64,000 nucleotides of DNA from Phoronis australis (Eukaryota > Phoronida > Phoronidae): positions 222,792 through 286,791 of the forward strand of contig NMRA01000289.1 of NCBI GenBank assembly GCA_002633005.1. The letters are read 5' to 3'. The translations under genes and the position numbers were made by a program. Within the stretch, counting starts at the first letter, position 1; every line of letters begins with the position of its first letter. This document shows, piece after piece, positions 26,737-38,878 of this stretch. Under the pieces are notes generated by a model. The model worked only from the letters and a program-made list of their open reading frames with translations, searched no databases and was not told the DNA's origin.

Positions 26737-29700
26737 ATGGTTTCATGTAAGGTTTTTGGATTTTTTCTGGTTCTCAGCTATCAATCCGTTTGCAAGGCTT
26801 ACACCCAGGACGAGAGATGTGCTCAAGACGTTGCAATAACAGAGGGTGTCATCTCTAAACACCAAGTGCAGTACATACAGACGTGTAAGAAATTGTGTGA
26901 CAACATCGCCGATTGCGCTGGGTTTAACTATGAAGTGCGCAAGAAGAAGAAGTGCGTGTTAAATTCCGATGTGGTTGGTGACGACGGGACGCGACTGTCT
27001 TACAAACCATCTTACACTTACCTGGAAAAGGTAGTAAACAGCATAACATTTAACGGTGTTGTTGAGAAATGTTATTCTGAAATTGTTTTGTAAATGGTTT
27101 AGTACGTTTGTTTTCTTTCATTCCACTCAGACACGTGATACTATGTTCTGCTCATGGATTTTCGTGCAATATCATTAAAAGCCATTGCCATCATCGTCAA
27201 CTAACTGTCGCTTTCATTCAGTTTTTAAAAATATGGTCCTAAATTCTCAGCATAAACGTGAATAGACAACTTTCTTTGGGGAGAATTTTAAAATACTTCA
27301 CAGCAAGCAAGAATATTTCGGGAGATACTTTATTTGAAAAATTGTTGAGTCGACAGACCGAAGGGCCACTGGTCGTAAGGTTCCAGAAAAATAGACTATG
27401 AGTCCTTCGGACTAAATACGCATGTAGTTTATAGTTACTTTATTACTTAACTGTTCGTCAGTCCGAAGAAACAGTAGTCCAAAGAATTTTTGGTACGAAG
27501 GGCCGACAGTCTGAAATATCTTGGGTTTATTTTTCAACTATGAGATCGTTCTTGGTCGATAGTCCGATGGGTATTTAATGATTTTATCATCTCAAAATCT
27601 ACGATACATTTGATAGTTGCTTTTTCATTCTAGACGACCTCTTTTGTGGCTTGAATTACTTATATTTAAAGTACAATAATGGTTAATTGTGGTTATTGTT
27701 GTCGATGGAGATTTACACAAATGCCTGACATATCTGTGCTAATAGAAAATTTGATATTACGTAATAATTGTTCGTTATGCATTCTTAATTTCACTTTTAA
27801 TTCGAGCTTCAACGCGCCGCTGGAGCTTCAAGAGCCCGTCGTGTGAATGACCATTCGGACTCTTCAGCCGAACCCAAATTATTGACTCCATGAATAGAAT
27901 TAATTACTTTCATTGAAATTGACAGTTCAAGAATGAAAATGTTGAAATTTGCGTTTTACAGCAAAAAGGAAATGCTACAACGTTCGAAACAACGTCTTGC
28001 ACAGAATTCCAAGGTACGTAGAAGTTCTCAAGCGATATCGCTCCACTTTTTCCGTAAATGCTGTTCCATTCTACGTACACACAGAGGAACTCTGAGAATA
28101 AATTCCACCAAATAAAGTGCACCCACTAGAAAATATCTTCAATCGTTTTATCCTCGTCGAAACCACACCATACCTAGCAAGTGACTGGCCACATCGCGGT
28201 CAATTCCATTTGACACTACGAAGATATTCAACTGAAAATAGTCGGAAAATAATTTTTTCACTTTGTTGTAATAAAATTCTTGCAAAGAATGAGATCAGAT
28301 TTTATCAAAGAAACTATGCAATTCGTCAGTAGTTAAAACATGTTTTGGGCCAGAGCTATGCTAGGTATAAGGCACTTAGGGCATGCCTTGAGTATTTTCA
28401 CACAACCATTGAAAAATTGTCAAGCTACAACTTTCATGAACGGTGTATCTTGTCACGTTATCATAAGTTTTTTTCAATAATCACATATAATTTGAATGGA
28501 ATTTGCCAAAGTGAAGAAGCGTACAGGTAAGCTATTTTGACGTCATCGAAACATTATGTCGCCGTGACTACATGGCTGTTCGAGAAAAATATATCCCGGT
28601 AATTATAAACGTCACTTAATTTTGTTACTGGACATAGTTAAGATTTCTGTGAGGAATATTGTACAGCTCGGCATCATTTTTGCATATTATTTTACAAGGA
28701 AAGCCATGCTCATTTTAGTCACATTAAATAGAAAATTATGAACTAAGAACAAAGTCCTCGAATCGCTGAGGTGTACGTCTGGTTGGACTCCTTCTGGACG
28801 AGCTCCAGGAATATTCTCCTCTGGAGCTGTTGACTCAGGTGGTGACTCGAGAGTTGGGTGGTCATCAGCCACTTTGGGCTCTTCTGTTTTCAACAGACCT
28901 CGCCGATTCCTCCTATAGATTGTTGGTCCCACTTGGATGTTGTAACTACCTGGACCGACCTGGTCGCTGCAGATTCCGGGGGGTATACTTGTTCTCACCC
29001 GGCACCTTTTGACGCACAGTATCACCAAGCTCATTAGTGGCTAGAGCTTTTGCGCCTTTATCGTAGTAGAAACGCTGTGGCTCCTTGCGTCCTTTTAGAT
29101 CTCGAATGTCACCTTCCTTAGGCTCCAGTAGGCGATCTGTCATCGGTAACAAGGTGCGACATCTTCGTCCCACAAGACGTTCAGCGGGGCTCGTGAACAT
29201 ACCTTCAGTTGGTATGTTTTGCTAGTCAAGCAAAGCTTGAAGTTCTGAGGTTATGTCCGACTGACATTTCTTGAACAACCGCTTCACCGTCTTCAGTGCA
29301 TTTTCTGCCTTGCCGTTGGATTGCGCATAATGAGAGGATGACGTGTTATGCACAGAATTCCATTTTGTAGCCAACACTACAAATTCTGTTGCACTGAACT
29401 GAGGCTCATTTTCGCTAAAGACCTGGAGAACACCATTACAGCGAAGATTCTCATCTTCTCTTTGATGACAGCTCTGGATGTCGTTGAAGAGAAATTGGCG
29501 ACTTCTATATAATTGCTAGAAATCCACCAAGACAAGTAAAGTCCTCCCATTGAACTCGGACAGGTCAGCCGCAATCTTCGCCCATGGCAAGGTTATCACT
29601 GAATGTGTCATTAGAGTCTCCCTTGGTTGATTCGACCGATATGACAGATATGTGTCACATTGTGTGATGAATTATCTGATGTCAACTGCCATGCCCGGCC

Positions 29701-32700
29701 AGTACATGGACTCTCTAGACCCATCTATTCCAATGTGAGTTGAGTTCAGTTGAGACAACATTTGCCTCCTCATACACCTGGGAATGATCACCTGACATCC
29801 TCCAAACACCAAGGGTCCTTCGCACACCAGCTGGTCGCGCATACCAAAGAAGTGACGTAGAATCTGCGAAACTGCGCTGCGGGTGCCTAGCCAGCCAGCA
29901 TGAACCATTTTGTTCAGCTCAAACAGAGCTGGGTCTTCGGCTGACTCTGCCGCCAATTGTCACCAAAGGTCAGTTGTCAAAGCATCCCATTCTTGTATAT
30001 GGTTGATGGTCACTACCTCATTCACCTCATATGTATCTTTCAGATATGATCTACTTAGAGTATCTGCTAAGAAAAGGCTCTCTCCGTTAACGTATGCAAC
30101 GGTTAATGCATATTTCTGCAGCCTTAGGAACATGCGCTGTAGCCTTTTCGGTAACTGATACAGGGGCTTCCTCGCAATCATTTTAAAGGGTTTGTGAACT
30201 GTATTGACTGTCACATGATCTCTGTCATAGATGTATGTATTGAACGTCTCACAGGCAAAGACAAGGGCTAATAGCTCTTCCTCGATTTGAACACAGCTTT
30301 GTTCTGCAGAAGTAAGTGATCGGGATGGGTAGGCCACGGGTTGTGCATTCTGTAACAACGCTGCGCCAAGTCCAAGTCCGGACTGGGATGCATCGCACTG
30401 TATCGTCAGCTCTTCATCCAGGTTGTAATATTGCAAACGGGCTGGAGTACTTGTGATGGCCTGCTTGAGTTTATCGATCGCCTGCACCTGTTGCACATCG
30501 CAGGACCAAGGAACTTCCTTTCTTGTAAGCGCTCTCAAAGGTTCCACAGTACTGGAGAGGTTGGGCAAACACTTACCAGAGTATTGGGCTGTGCCTAAGA
30601 GTCTCTGGACACTCTGGACGTCTTCTGCGAACGGCATTTCCAAAACAGCTTGGAGTTTACTTGGGTCGGCCTGAATACCTTTGTCCGAGGCTATGTGACC
30701 GACAAATTCCACAGAGGATGGCCTAAACTTGAATTTCTTATGGTTCAATGCTACATGCTTGTCCTTGCATCGTTGTAAAAAATGTACAGAGATTGTTGTC
30801 GTGATCACGTACAACTTCTGTAGTGTTCCCAAAATCGACTACCAGGAAGTCGATCGCCTGAACCTCAAAGACAAGTAGACCTTGTATAAGCTCGAGTGTT
30901 TTCCTTTGAAATACTTCTGGTGCTGACTTTATTCCAAAGGGAAGACGGAGCCATATATATCTCCCAAAGGGTGTGTGGAAGGTTGTCAACTGGGATGAAT
31001 CTTCAGTTAAAGTTACATGCCAAAATCCTTTGGTCACGTCGAGCACAGAAATAGTTTTGCGTTGTGTAATCTTGTAGCGATGTCTTTCACGGTTGGCATC
31101 TCGTAGTGCTCTCGAAGAATGACCTCATTCAGGTGTTTGGGGTCCAAACAGATGCGCAGGCCATTGTCTTTTTTACAGACAGCAACCATAGAGTTGAGCC
31201 ACTCCGTGGGCTCTTTGAGCGGGGCAATGATCCCATCCTTGACAAGAACCTCCAGCTTCGCTTTCAAGGGTTCCCTGAGGGGCACTGGTACCTTGTGTGG
31301 TGCATGTTGTACAGCTTACACAATACGTTGGCATCCTTAGTGTACGGTCGTCTCATTTTGTCGTTGACTGTGTATTTGAGTACATTCAAACCAACGCACG
31401 CCTTCTCCCCTGGGAGGTGTCTTTCATTGGGATTGTCCACCACTAGACATCTGATGTTGCATCTTCTATCAAATCTCGAAACACCTAGAATCATTTGACC
31501 CATCGCTGGAAGTTTGCTTCCTCCATAGGCCTCTATGCACGATGTCACTGACTCCAGTTTGCTAAGTGTATGGTCTCCCTTAGCTTCCGTATACACTGTA
31601 GATGTGGAGTGGGATAACTGATGTTTCAGCTCCACTGTCGATCTGAAACTGCACAAAGTTCCCGTTTTTAATACATAGTGTTGTTATCTGTGGGGGCGAT
31701 AGCTCTCCCATGTTGGAGACTGCGTACGTTTTGGGGTGTTCCTCTTCATACAATGCATTGGCCTTCTTTGTAGATGCGTCAGTCCAACATTTAACGGCAA
31801 AGTGGTTAGATTTTCTGCATTTGTTGCATTGCTTTCCTTTCGCAGGACATTTTTCACGATGCTTAAGTCCACAGTTTTGGCACTCATTCTGTTTGCTCGT
31901 CAGTGTCTGTTTTCGTTCCTCTGTGTTGGCTGGTGCTTCTTTCTAGTGTTGACTGCATGGACGCCCGTTGTAGCCTTTCCAATCCACTTCATCTGAGCTG
32001 ATGCTGATTCATCCGCCCTGAAAATCTCATTGGTTTTTTGTCAACGTAAGTGAAGCTTATCTGAGTAGGCGTTCACGTACCTTGGGATCTCTAATGCCGA
32101 ATACCGAACGGTCTCTGAGTATGTCGTCTGGCGTGATGTCGGCAAACTCGCACCTCTCGGCCAATTTTCGCAAAGCCGCTTTTTACTGTTCGTACGATTC
32201 ACCCGGTTCCCGTATACGCTTTTTAAAGCAGTATCTCTCAAATGTGGTGTTCGTTTTCGGTTCGCTGCACGCCTCAAACCTGTCCATTACAGCACCAATC
32301 TGTTCTCTTTCGGCATCAGTCATGTTGATGTTTTATAAAAGATCTTTTGCTTCTTCTCCAATTACATTAAGGGTGTTGCCACCTGGACATTTTCGGGCTT
32401 CTCGGTAAGTTCCGATGCCAGCGAGTAATTTGCGCAAGCATTCCGGAATTTCCTGCAGTCCTCTGCCACATTGTTGGAGTTCAGATCCAAGGGGGAGGGA
32501 GGGGGTAAACCATATGCATGGGCCATAGTGAGATGCAATCTGAGACACCAGGGACTTCTTAAGCAAGTCTTTGAAGTCAAGTCAGAGTAAGAACTGGAAT
32601 GAACTCACCGGATCTGGCTTACTAGTTTAGGGTTTAATGAGCAAAACCACAATGCTTGTTCATAAATTTGGTCTGCTCGTCTCTTCAGTGGTTCATCAGG

Positions 32701-35700
32701 GCCCTGTTCACGCTGTCACCATGTAACGAATTGCTGTTAACTCGTAGATTTTAACTAATAAAATATCACTTTATTATATCATGACCTCATGGTCTGAGAC
32801 AGGAATTTGATGACAACAGCAAGTAGATCTGACTAAACTGTCATTACGACTAAAGTCCAAAACTTCGAATAAAACGCCTAATCAAACATCGCGTCACAGG
32901 TCGGCTACAATTTTTACAGTCTCTGGGTCGATTGCACTGACATACGAGTGTTCGTATACTAAAATATCTTTGGCAGCGGCCGATAGCGCCCATATATAGT
33001 GTCATGCGCCATGTGATGCTACGCCTGTGTCTCGAATTTGGAACATGCGCCTATAGACCTTTGTGAAACATTTGTCGTGACTCAATCCGACGGGCAAATG
33101 GTACTAAAATTTTTTGGTTTACTGTAAGTTCGAGTTTTCCTTTGCAAAATGGTTAATGTTGGTGTGATTCCATTTTAACACAAGCCATTCAATGAAAAGT
33201 AATACAGATAGGTAAAAACACACGAAAAACTCCCAGTCGGGCACAAAAGGCATAAAACAAGGTATAGCAGTTCATGCACTTAGATTCGAAACACTTGCGC
33301 AAAAAAAAATAAAATGTAATGGGTAGATTCGTTTTCACAACCAGTAAAAACATATTTGCCCTAGACAGTTTCGGCTCCTATCAACAACCAACGTGCATCA
33401 TCCCAGTTAATCACTTCTGTCACGCTTTAGAATTAAAAAATGGCCGCAAAAAGAGGAAATTCATTGTAAACCCCAATATATCGCTTTATTGGTTATCAAG
33501 CATTTGCGGGTCCCAGTTGCATAAAAGTTATACGCCGCATAGCAACAATGACGTCGCATTGTCACGCGCCACATCGTTATTGTTGAACAGTCCACCTGAC
33601 GTCATGCAACAATCAAACTTATCCAGCGGATAGTTTTGAAGTTATATGCAACCCAGCCCACGTGAGTACAGATACAACACCGATAGTTCACATAGGAAGT
33701 CTGTAGAACTTCAATGCACGGCTATAAGATAATACCGTACCTGCAGGTTAAAAAAGGTTTGCTTAGCATTCCGTGAATAGTGAGCTTTGTGTTCTTTAAT
33801 TCTTTACATTCTCAAACTTAAGGTTATTTGATGAGTATTTTTTCTCTACGGTTGTCCGAGGTAATAATCCTAACGTCATCAGGTTTGTGACCAGTCTCTA
33901 AACTGTACGTCATTACTCATTAGATCTGATGCTCTTTCACCCGATTACTAAACCTTCATTGGATGGACCCAATAAAGAAGCATGGCAATTATTACAGTCA
34001 ATATGGTAAACAACAATAGTCGAATGAGTGATTAAAGGTTGGAAACGGGTTTTAAGTTGCTGAATCCTTGTTTCTTATAACTTTTGGTTGGTTTTGAATT
34101 GTTTGGAGTTGACTCTACAACAATTTTACGTCGTTTCACTAAAATTTGCGTTTTTAAAGAAACGCATCTATTCTTAATCTACAAAAGTAGGTGACCTTAC
34201 GACAACCGCTAATGTTTACTATAAAGAGTGCCACGTTGACGTCAACGAATTGCCTGTTTGCCACGATGCAAAATCACTCTTCTAGAGCCACTTTTATGTG
34301 TTTGATCTGACATCACAACCAAGATTTACTCATCGAACGGCAGAAAATTAAAGTTCTTCTGTTGTATTTGTACCTGGTTGGTTTCTAAGCCCCGTCTTCG
34401 CGATCTGATTGTACGATACGATTTTTGTTTACGAGACTATCTACACTGTCTGATTTTTTCTGAAATTTTAGGGGAGTGCCGTTATTGAATAGCAGCATTC
34501 AAAAGTTCACCTCCCCTCAATGCGCATTATGTTCACATGATCCTTTCAAACCATTTCAAAAATAATACTACCTGATGGTTAATAAACTAAAGCCGTTGAA
34601 CGAGAGTAGTAGAAAAATCAGATGTGCTTTATTTCAAAAGACGAACCAGAAACGGTGTTTGATTCCAAAAAGTCGTGCCGAAACAACTGCCTACACAGTA
34701 AGCACTCTGGCACCAATGTTGGTTTATGTAATACTTGCATGCATATACATATACGTGCATGGATCCAACAACCTGTTGTTCACTGGGCCCCGCTACTGTA
34801 TAGTACGGCCCTGGTTTCAGTAAGTGTGGATAAGTTGTTTCAGTCAATGGGCTCAATTAGCTCATTGTTTCAGATATCTATAATTTCTCTAATACTGAAA
34901 TACTTGCAACTTCATTTTCAGGCTGTAGACCAATTTTGAAATTTGATACTTACGAACTCTTGGTGCAGAGGCGCGACACCTATGGTTGGTGGGGTAGAGA
35001 CTGTTGGCCCTACGCTACAGACGACTATTGGTACGAAATGACGCACTACAATAAAAGGCGTAACCTCTACGAGTACACCAGTCTGCAGAATTTCAAAAGC
35101 GATAGTTTCATTGAGTAAGTTTTCATAATACCCCAATATAGGGTTGCTTAGTTTATGTCCGAGAGCACTATAAGAGGGCTTATACCTTTTGCCGGGGTAT
35201 TGAAACGCTGTATATGAAGAAAGCGGCTACGTCTTCCATTGAACTGAGTACGAGATAAGTGACGTAGAATTGTTTTATATGTCATTCCAGTGTTTCGAGG
35301 TCACAACGTTGCTCGTACATTTACGACAACAGGGAGATAAAAATTGAAAAAAATGACACAGACAGTGTGCACGTTAACTTCTGTAGACGCAAGAAACTCG
35401 GGAAAAAGCAAGATCCCGTAAAATCGTCCTAATGTTTCGCAAGTAAGGTGCCTAGCAAAAAGGCAGCCATTGAATTGATTGTCTGTTGGAATGTTGCATT
35501 ATGGGATGTAATTCACTGATTCCATTTCGTGAGTTAAGATTTTTCCCAGACCCAAGTGCCATTAAGTTTCGTCAAATTTTGCGTTCTTCCAGCAGCCTGA
35601 CATCATTTTTAATCGATTCCTTCCCGAGTTTTTCACTACTTAGGAAACATGAAGAAATTGTGCGTCATGCAGTTTCACAATCCTCACGAAAAACCTTAGG

Positions 35701-36643
35701 ATGCGCTTCTCTCTTACGCTACAACTTGTTGGGGTGTCATTTCCTTTCGTTCGCTTCCTGTAGCCATGCAACACTAGAGATGATAAAAAATAAGTTCACT
35801 TTTTTACCTTGTTCTTACCTTTTATTTATTTGATACTTCTAAAATAATCGGCCGATCGCTAAGTTATTTGCGTTAGTCAATGATCAAGTGATCCTGTCGA
35901 GCAGTGGTCAAAGCACCCGAATCCTATCTGAAAATACAATCTCGAATCGAGTCACGTTTCTTTCATTGTCCCAGACATCTGCAGCAGTATGATGCAGCTT
36001 ATAAACTGTCGTTGTACTTTACAGCATAGTTCTTCCGTTCTACTGTGATGGTGCGAACTACATTGTGTACAAACGTTTCTTCTATTGTGCTGGTCATAAT
36101 ACGCCCAAAATTTACACGTACGACTTGGATAAAAGAGCGCAGTCGACTACCATTTCATTGGATAGCGTCGAAGGAAAACAAGCTGGGTACAGAGATAAAT
36201 GTCGCTACCACTGGGGTGGATACTCCGACATTGACATGGCAAGTGATGAATACGGATTATGGGTAATTTGGGGTGTACAGGCGGAATGGTGTAGATTTGC
36301 CATTAGTAAGATTGATCCTGACACCAAGACCATCATCAAAACATGGTTTGCCCCGCAAGGCATCGAACTAGATCATAGCGACTACGGCAATGCTTTCATG
36401 GTATGTGGTAACATGTACGTCATGAATCATCACCATCATAAGAACACATACATTCGTTGGATCTACTACACCGGAAACTCTTCGTGGGTGGAAATATCGG
36501 GAAGTGACCCCAATCGAATTATTCTTCAAAACAACTGGATCTACAACAATTATTTAAACTACAGTCCACGGGATAACAAATTGTATTCTTGGGAGCATAC
36601 GCGCCATACCCGGTACCTGGCACACTTCAAAGACTGGTCTTAA
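26737..36643 (+). CDS. secreted PAN/apple-olfactomedin protein, copy A (four exons)
   Basis: Exons 26737-27030, 27962-28013, 34922-35114 and 36025-36643 (294, 52, 193 and 619 nt; phases 0, 1, 2) encode 385 aa. All junctions are GT/AG. The signal peptide is about residues 1-21. The PAN/apple domain has Cys 28, 50, 54, 60 and 73 with CAGFNYEV, and perhaps C111 from exon 2. The exon 2 linker has a sequon (NAT, 102-104). The OLF domain runs from C117 to the end: YGWWGRDCW (136-144), SDIDMASDEYGLWVI (247-261), GNAFMVCG (301-308), four His at 315-318, sequon NSS at 331-333, LNYSPRDNKLYSW (357-369). C117 and C307 match the conserved OLF disulphide. PAN and OLF domains usually bind proteins or glycans outside the cell; the ligand is unknown. 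The ATG at 26737 is chosen by paralog alignment and signal peptide. Intron 2 (6.9 kb) holds a dead gypsy element. No disabling change is seen. Confidence 0.9.
28740..31660 (-). pseudogene. gypsy pol relic (protease, RT, RNase H, integrase)
   Basis: Frames on the minus strand: protease region near 31660-31300; RT at 31285-31034 and 31046-30738 in different frames; RT thumb and RNase H at 30832-29960; integrase zinc-binding region at 29956-29672; broken integrase core and C-terminal region to 28740. The RT catalytic motif reads AID near 30852 where the family has two consecutive Asp. In RNase H an Asp expected in the THKP-type motif is Val near 30199. Both changes, plus frameshifts near 31040, 30800 and 29960, show it is inactive. 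Confidence 0.8.
31690..32570 (-). pseudogene. gypsy gag relic with two CCHC knuckles
   Basis: The minus-strand frame at 32566-32333 and those after it give a gypsy-type gag core. Blocks include DLNSNNVAEDC near its start, EKPENVQVAT, and FGIRDPKVRERLL farther on. Two zinc knuckles of form C-x2-C-x4-H-x4-C lie at about 31800-31890. Frame changes near 32340 and 32190 break it. Confidence 0.7.
32722..33070 (-). repeat. 5' LTR of the gypsy element
   Basis: Its inner edge is sharp. On the minus strand the LTR ends in GTTACA and is followed by TGGTGACAGCG, a primer-binding site starting with TGG as expected for a tRNA 3' end. A TATA box (CTATATATG, minus strand) lies at about 32991-33000 and an AATAAA signal at 32770-32775. 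That gives the usual U3-R-U5 order. The outer edge is not certain (33047-33090). Confidence 0.6.
33071..34921. other. intron 2 of copy A, right of the gypsy insertion
   Basis: Intronic sequence up to the exon 3 acceptor (TTTTCAG). A CRE palindrome TGACGTCA lies at 33598-33605. No gene or clear repeat is recognised. Confidence 0.45.
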
Positions 36644-36833
36644 GAGAATCGAGGAGACACAGATTTAGGTTGAGACTGTTTAAATGTAATATCATATTTT
36701 GCGCCATGAAAAAATGACTACGAAGGCCATTTTTCAATGTTTTTAATGTTATCAAAATATTAATGTGACTAACATAAAAGGCGGGTTTATTGCCACACGT
36801 AATAGGCAATACTTGATGTGTCTGCGACCTAGA

Positions 36834-36839
36834 AATAAA
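36834..36839 (+). terminator. polyadenylation signal of copy A
   Basis: AATAAA lies 191 bp after the stop. The preceding 190 bp of 3' sequence is conserved after copy D, which supports it as 3' UTR. Confidence 0.5.
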
Positions 36840-38284
36840 ATTAGCAAACTAATTTTTACATATGTGAGACTTTAATTGTTGCGTGCGCTCTTGGTGTTCT
36901 TGATAATTTGCAGGATTACATAATGATGCGTGCTCCACATATTCAATTCACTCCCGAAATCAACACCGGGTGTAAACCGATTTTCTGATATGACGTAGTG
37001 TCTAGATACCCTAAGAGATTTTCTGCAGCACTAGTTTGCTAACTCAATGAGTTAGTTATTTTTGTCTCACCCTTGCATTTTGCCCTGTTTAGGACTTTTA
37101 CTTTCAAAAACTAGATCCCCTTATGTTCCCAATCGCGGTAGAATATTGTGTCCATTACCAACCCAAGTCACGACATTTCCGCTTATAGTATTTGACATGC
37201 GATCCCTTTAGCCCATGCTGTATGCAAATAGTTCCATTCACCTGCCCCATAACGCAACTAGGGGCGCGTTCCACAGAGGCAAAACACTCGCCAATAAAGA
37301 TTACGTGATTACGTGCTTGGAACGCATTACGATAGCTCCAGTCGGGAAGACATGTGTGATCATATGAGAGTGTTGCGTCAACGGTACGCAACCCAGGATA
37401 GGATGGGATTGGTGTCGAAAATTATTAACTCTCAATAAACATTGCGAGAGAAATTAAACGGATCAATCCATTTCATGACGAAATGCACAAGCGTTATCTT
37501 TTCTTTCATAGGGCATTGGAACTGCCACAGATCTCCTAGACAAGACAGAAATGAAACTATTTGTCAAAATAGAGCACGAGAATAACTGCGTATTGCCAAT
37601 TTTACCGTTATCTAGTTCTGCCAGAAGCATCAGGACTAGGAATTTTCCTTTTTAGAGAGGATTCATTTTCCTCTTTTTTGGTTCCAATTTGCTCTTTTAC
37701 CATCTTTTTATCATGATTTTGATTTCATGCAAAAATCTTTATATCACTTAAATTTGACAGCAAAAATATATTTCTATTTTGTGGGACAGTATGTCACCTG
37801 GAAAAGTTTCCTCTTTTTTGTCATCGATCATTCCAAGCTCAGGAGCATGCATATCACTGGAACAATAAAAAATATGTTCATGCAATGAGTTTTCTCTTTA
37901 TTGGGTTTTGTGTACTGACTGATCACACCCGCATTACCGAACAAGATATATAACTTTTTCTGTTGTTCTGAAGAGAATCCTCCTCGATACAAAGAAAGTA
38001 CATTCATAACTTTTTCTGATGTAATGCCCCACAAGACGCTCAGTCCACTAAACACAGATGAGCATGAGTGTCAGTGCAGATCTTTCAGAGGAACCTTCAA
38101 AACTTTCCCTATAGGTGCGCGCAACGTCCGTCGCGTAAGGACGGTATGGTCTCGTTCATCGCCGACGTTTATGTTCATGAGGTAAAAACACCCGAACGAA
38201 GGCAGCTTTCACCTTTGACACAGAACATGTAGTAGGCGACTAATAATTTCTCTTACACGCAATTGTTTATTGACCTGAAGTCTG
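36840..38284. other. gene-free spacer between copies A and B
   Basis: AT-rich sequence without a supported gene or recognisable mobile element. Confidence 0.4.
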
Positions 38285-38560
38285 CCACATATATACACAT
38301 TCACATCTACATACACATACACTTACACCTATACATACCACTATAATTTGGCTGTAATCTTTCTCGGATACATATTTCGTTGAAAACACGACTTTGATCT
38401 GTTTTTACGAGTTTAATATCAGTTCTTTCAAAGTCGTGTCTTCAATGAAATATGTATACATATACATATACATATATACACACATGCATGTAGCACTCAC
38501 AATGAATTATTTATGCATATATAAACATATACATATCAGCACACATACATGTAGCACTCA
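38285..38560. repeat. ACATAC/TATACA microsatellites around an 84-bp foldback
   Basis: Imperfect ACATAC-type simple repeats lie at about 38290-38335 and 38450-38560. Between them, 38371-38397 is nearly reverse-complementary to 38428-38454, pairing CACGACTTTGA with TCAAAGTCGTG. The segment can fold into a 27-bp stem with three mismatches. A TGTAGCACTCA motif repeats at about 38490 and 38550. Confidence 0.7.
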
Positions 38561-38804
38561 TAATCAAATCATGACCAACATCTGCACACTACGTGCGACT
38601 TTGAATTTTGTCCTGCGTGCACGACCGCACGGGCATATAATTTTAACCGATTACCCTAGGTCTCGTAACTGAATGGGTATGTCCATCTTAGTGCTATCTC
38701 ATTTAGTTATAACTTGGCTATTTTCTCAAGAACTATTATTGCCTTACTTGATCAACAATAAAACACACAACTAGGATTCCATCTATTTATTGGCTCCTAT
38801 TTTC

Positions 38805-38817
38805 GATATAATCAAAC
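38805..38817 (+). promoter_or_regulatory. conserved TATA-like box of PAN-OLF copy B
   Basis: GATATAATCAAAC lies about 74 bp before the copy B start codon. Near-identical motifs lie at the same distance before copies C, D and F. Confidence 0.5.
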
Positions 38818-38878
38818 GGAACAAAGGTCTAAATTATTTCAATAACTAATCCCCTTGTTGTTAACTTGGAACTGGGCC

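Larger units (their letters stand above)
28740..33070 (-). mobile_element. Ty3/gypsy LTR retrotransposon, degenerate, antisense in intron 2 of copy A
   Basis: Read on the minus strand from right to left: one LTR, a primer-binding site, gag with zinc knuckles, protease, reverse transcriptase, RNase H and integrase. The order is that of Ty3/gypsy. The RT block with GLRICLDPKHLN and TPFGRY is typical of the invertebrate gypsy lineage. Multiple frameshifts and stops break pol. No second LTR is seen to the left of integrase, so the 3' end appears truncated or too diverged to see; the left edge is approximate. The host exons on both sides are intact. Confidence 0.85.

Noticed and set aside
31106-31498. 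Plus-strand frames of up to 130 codons across the gypsy element
   Set aside because: They are antisense shadows of the minus-strand protease and RT coding sequence.
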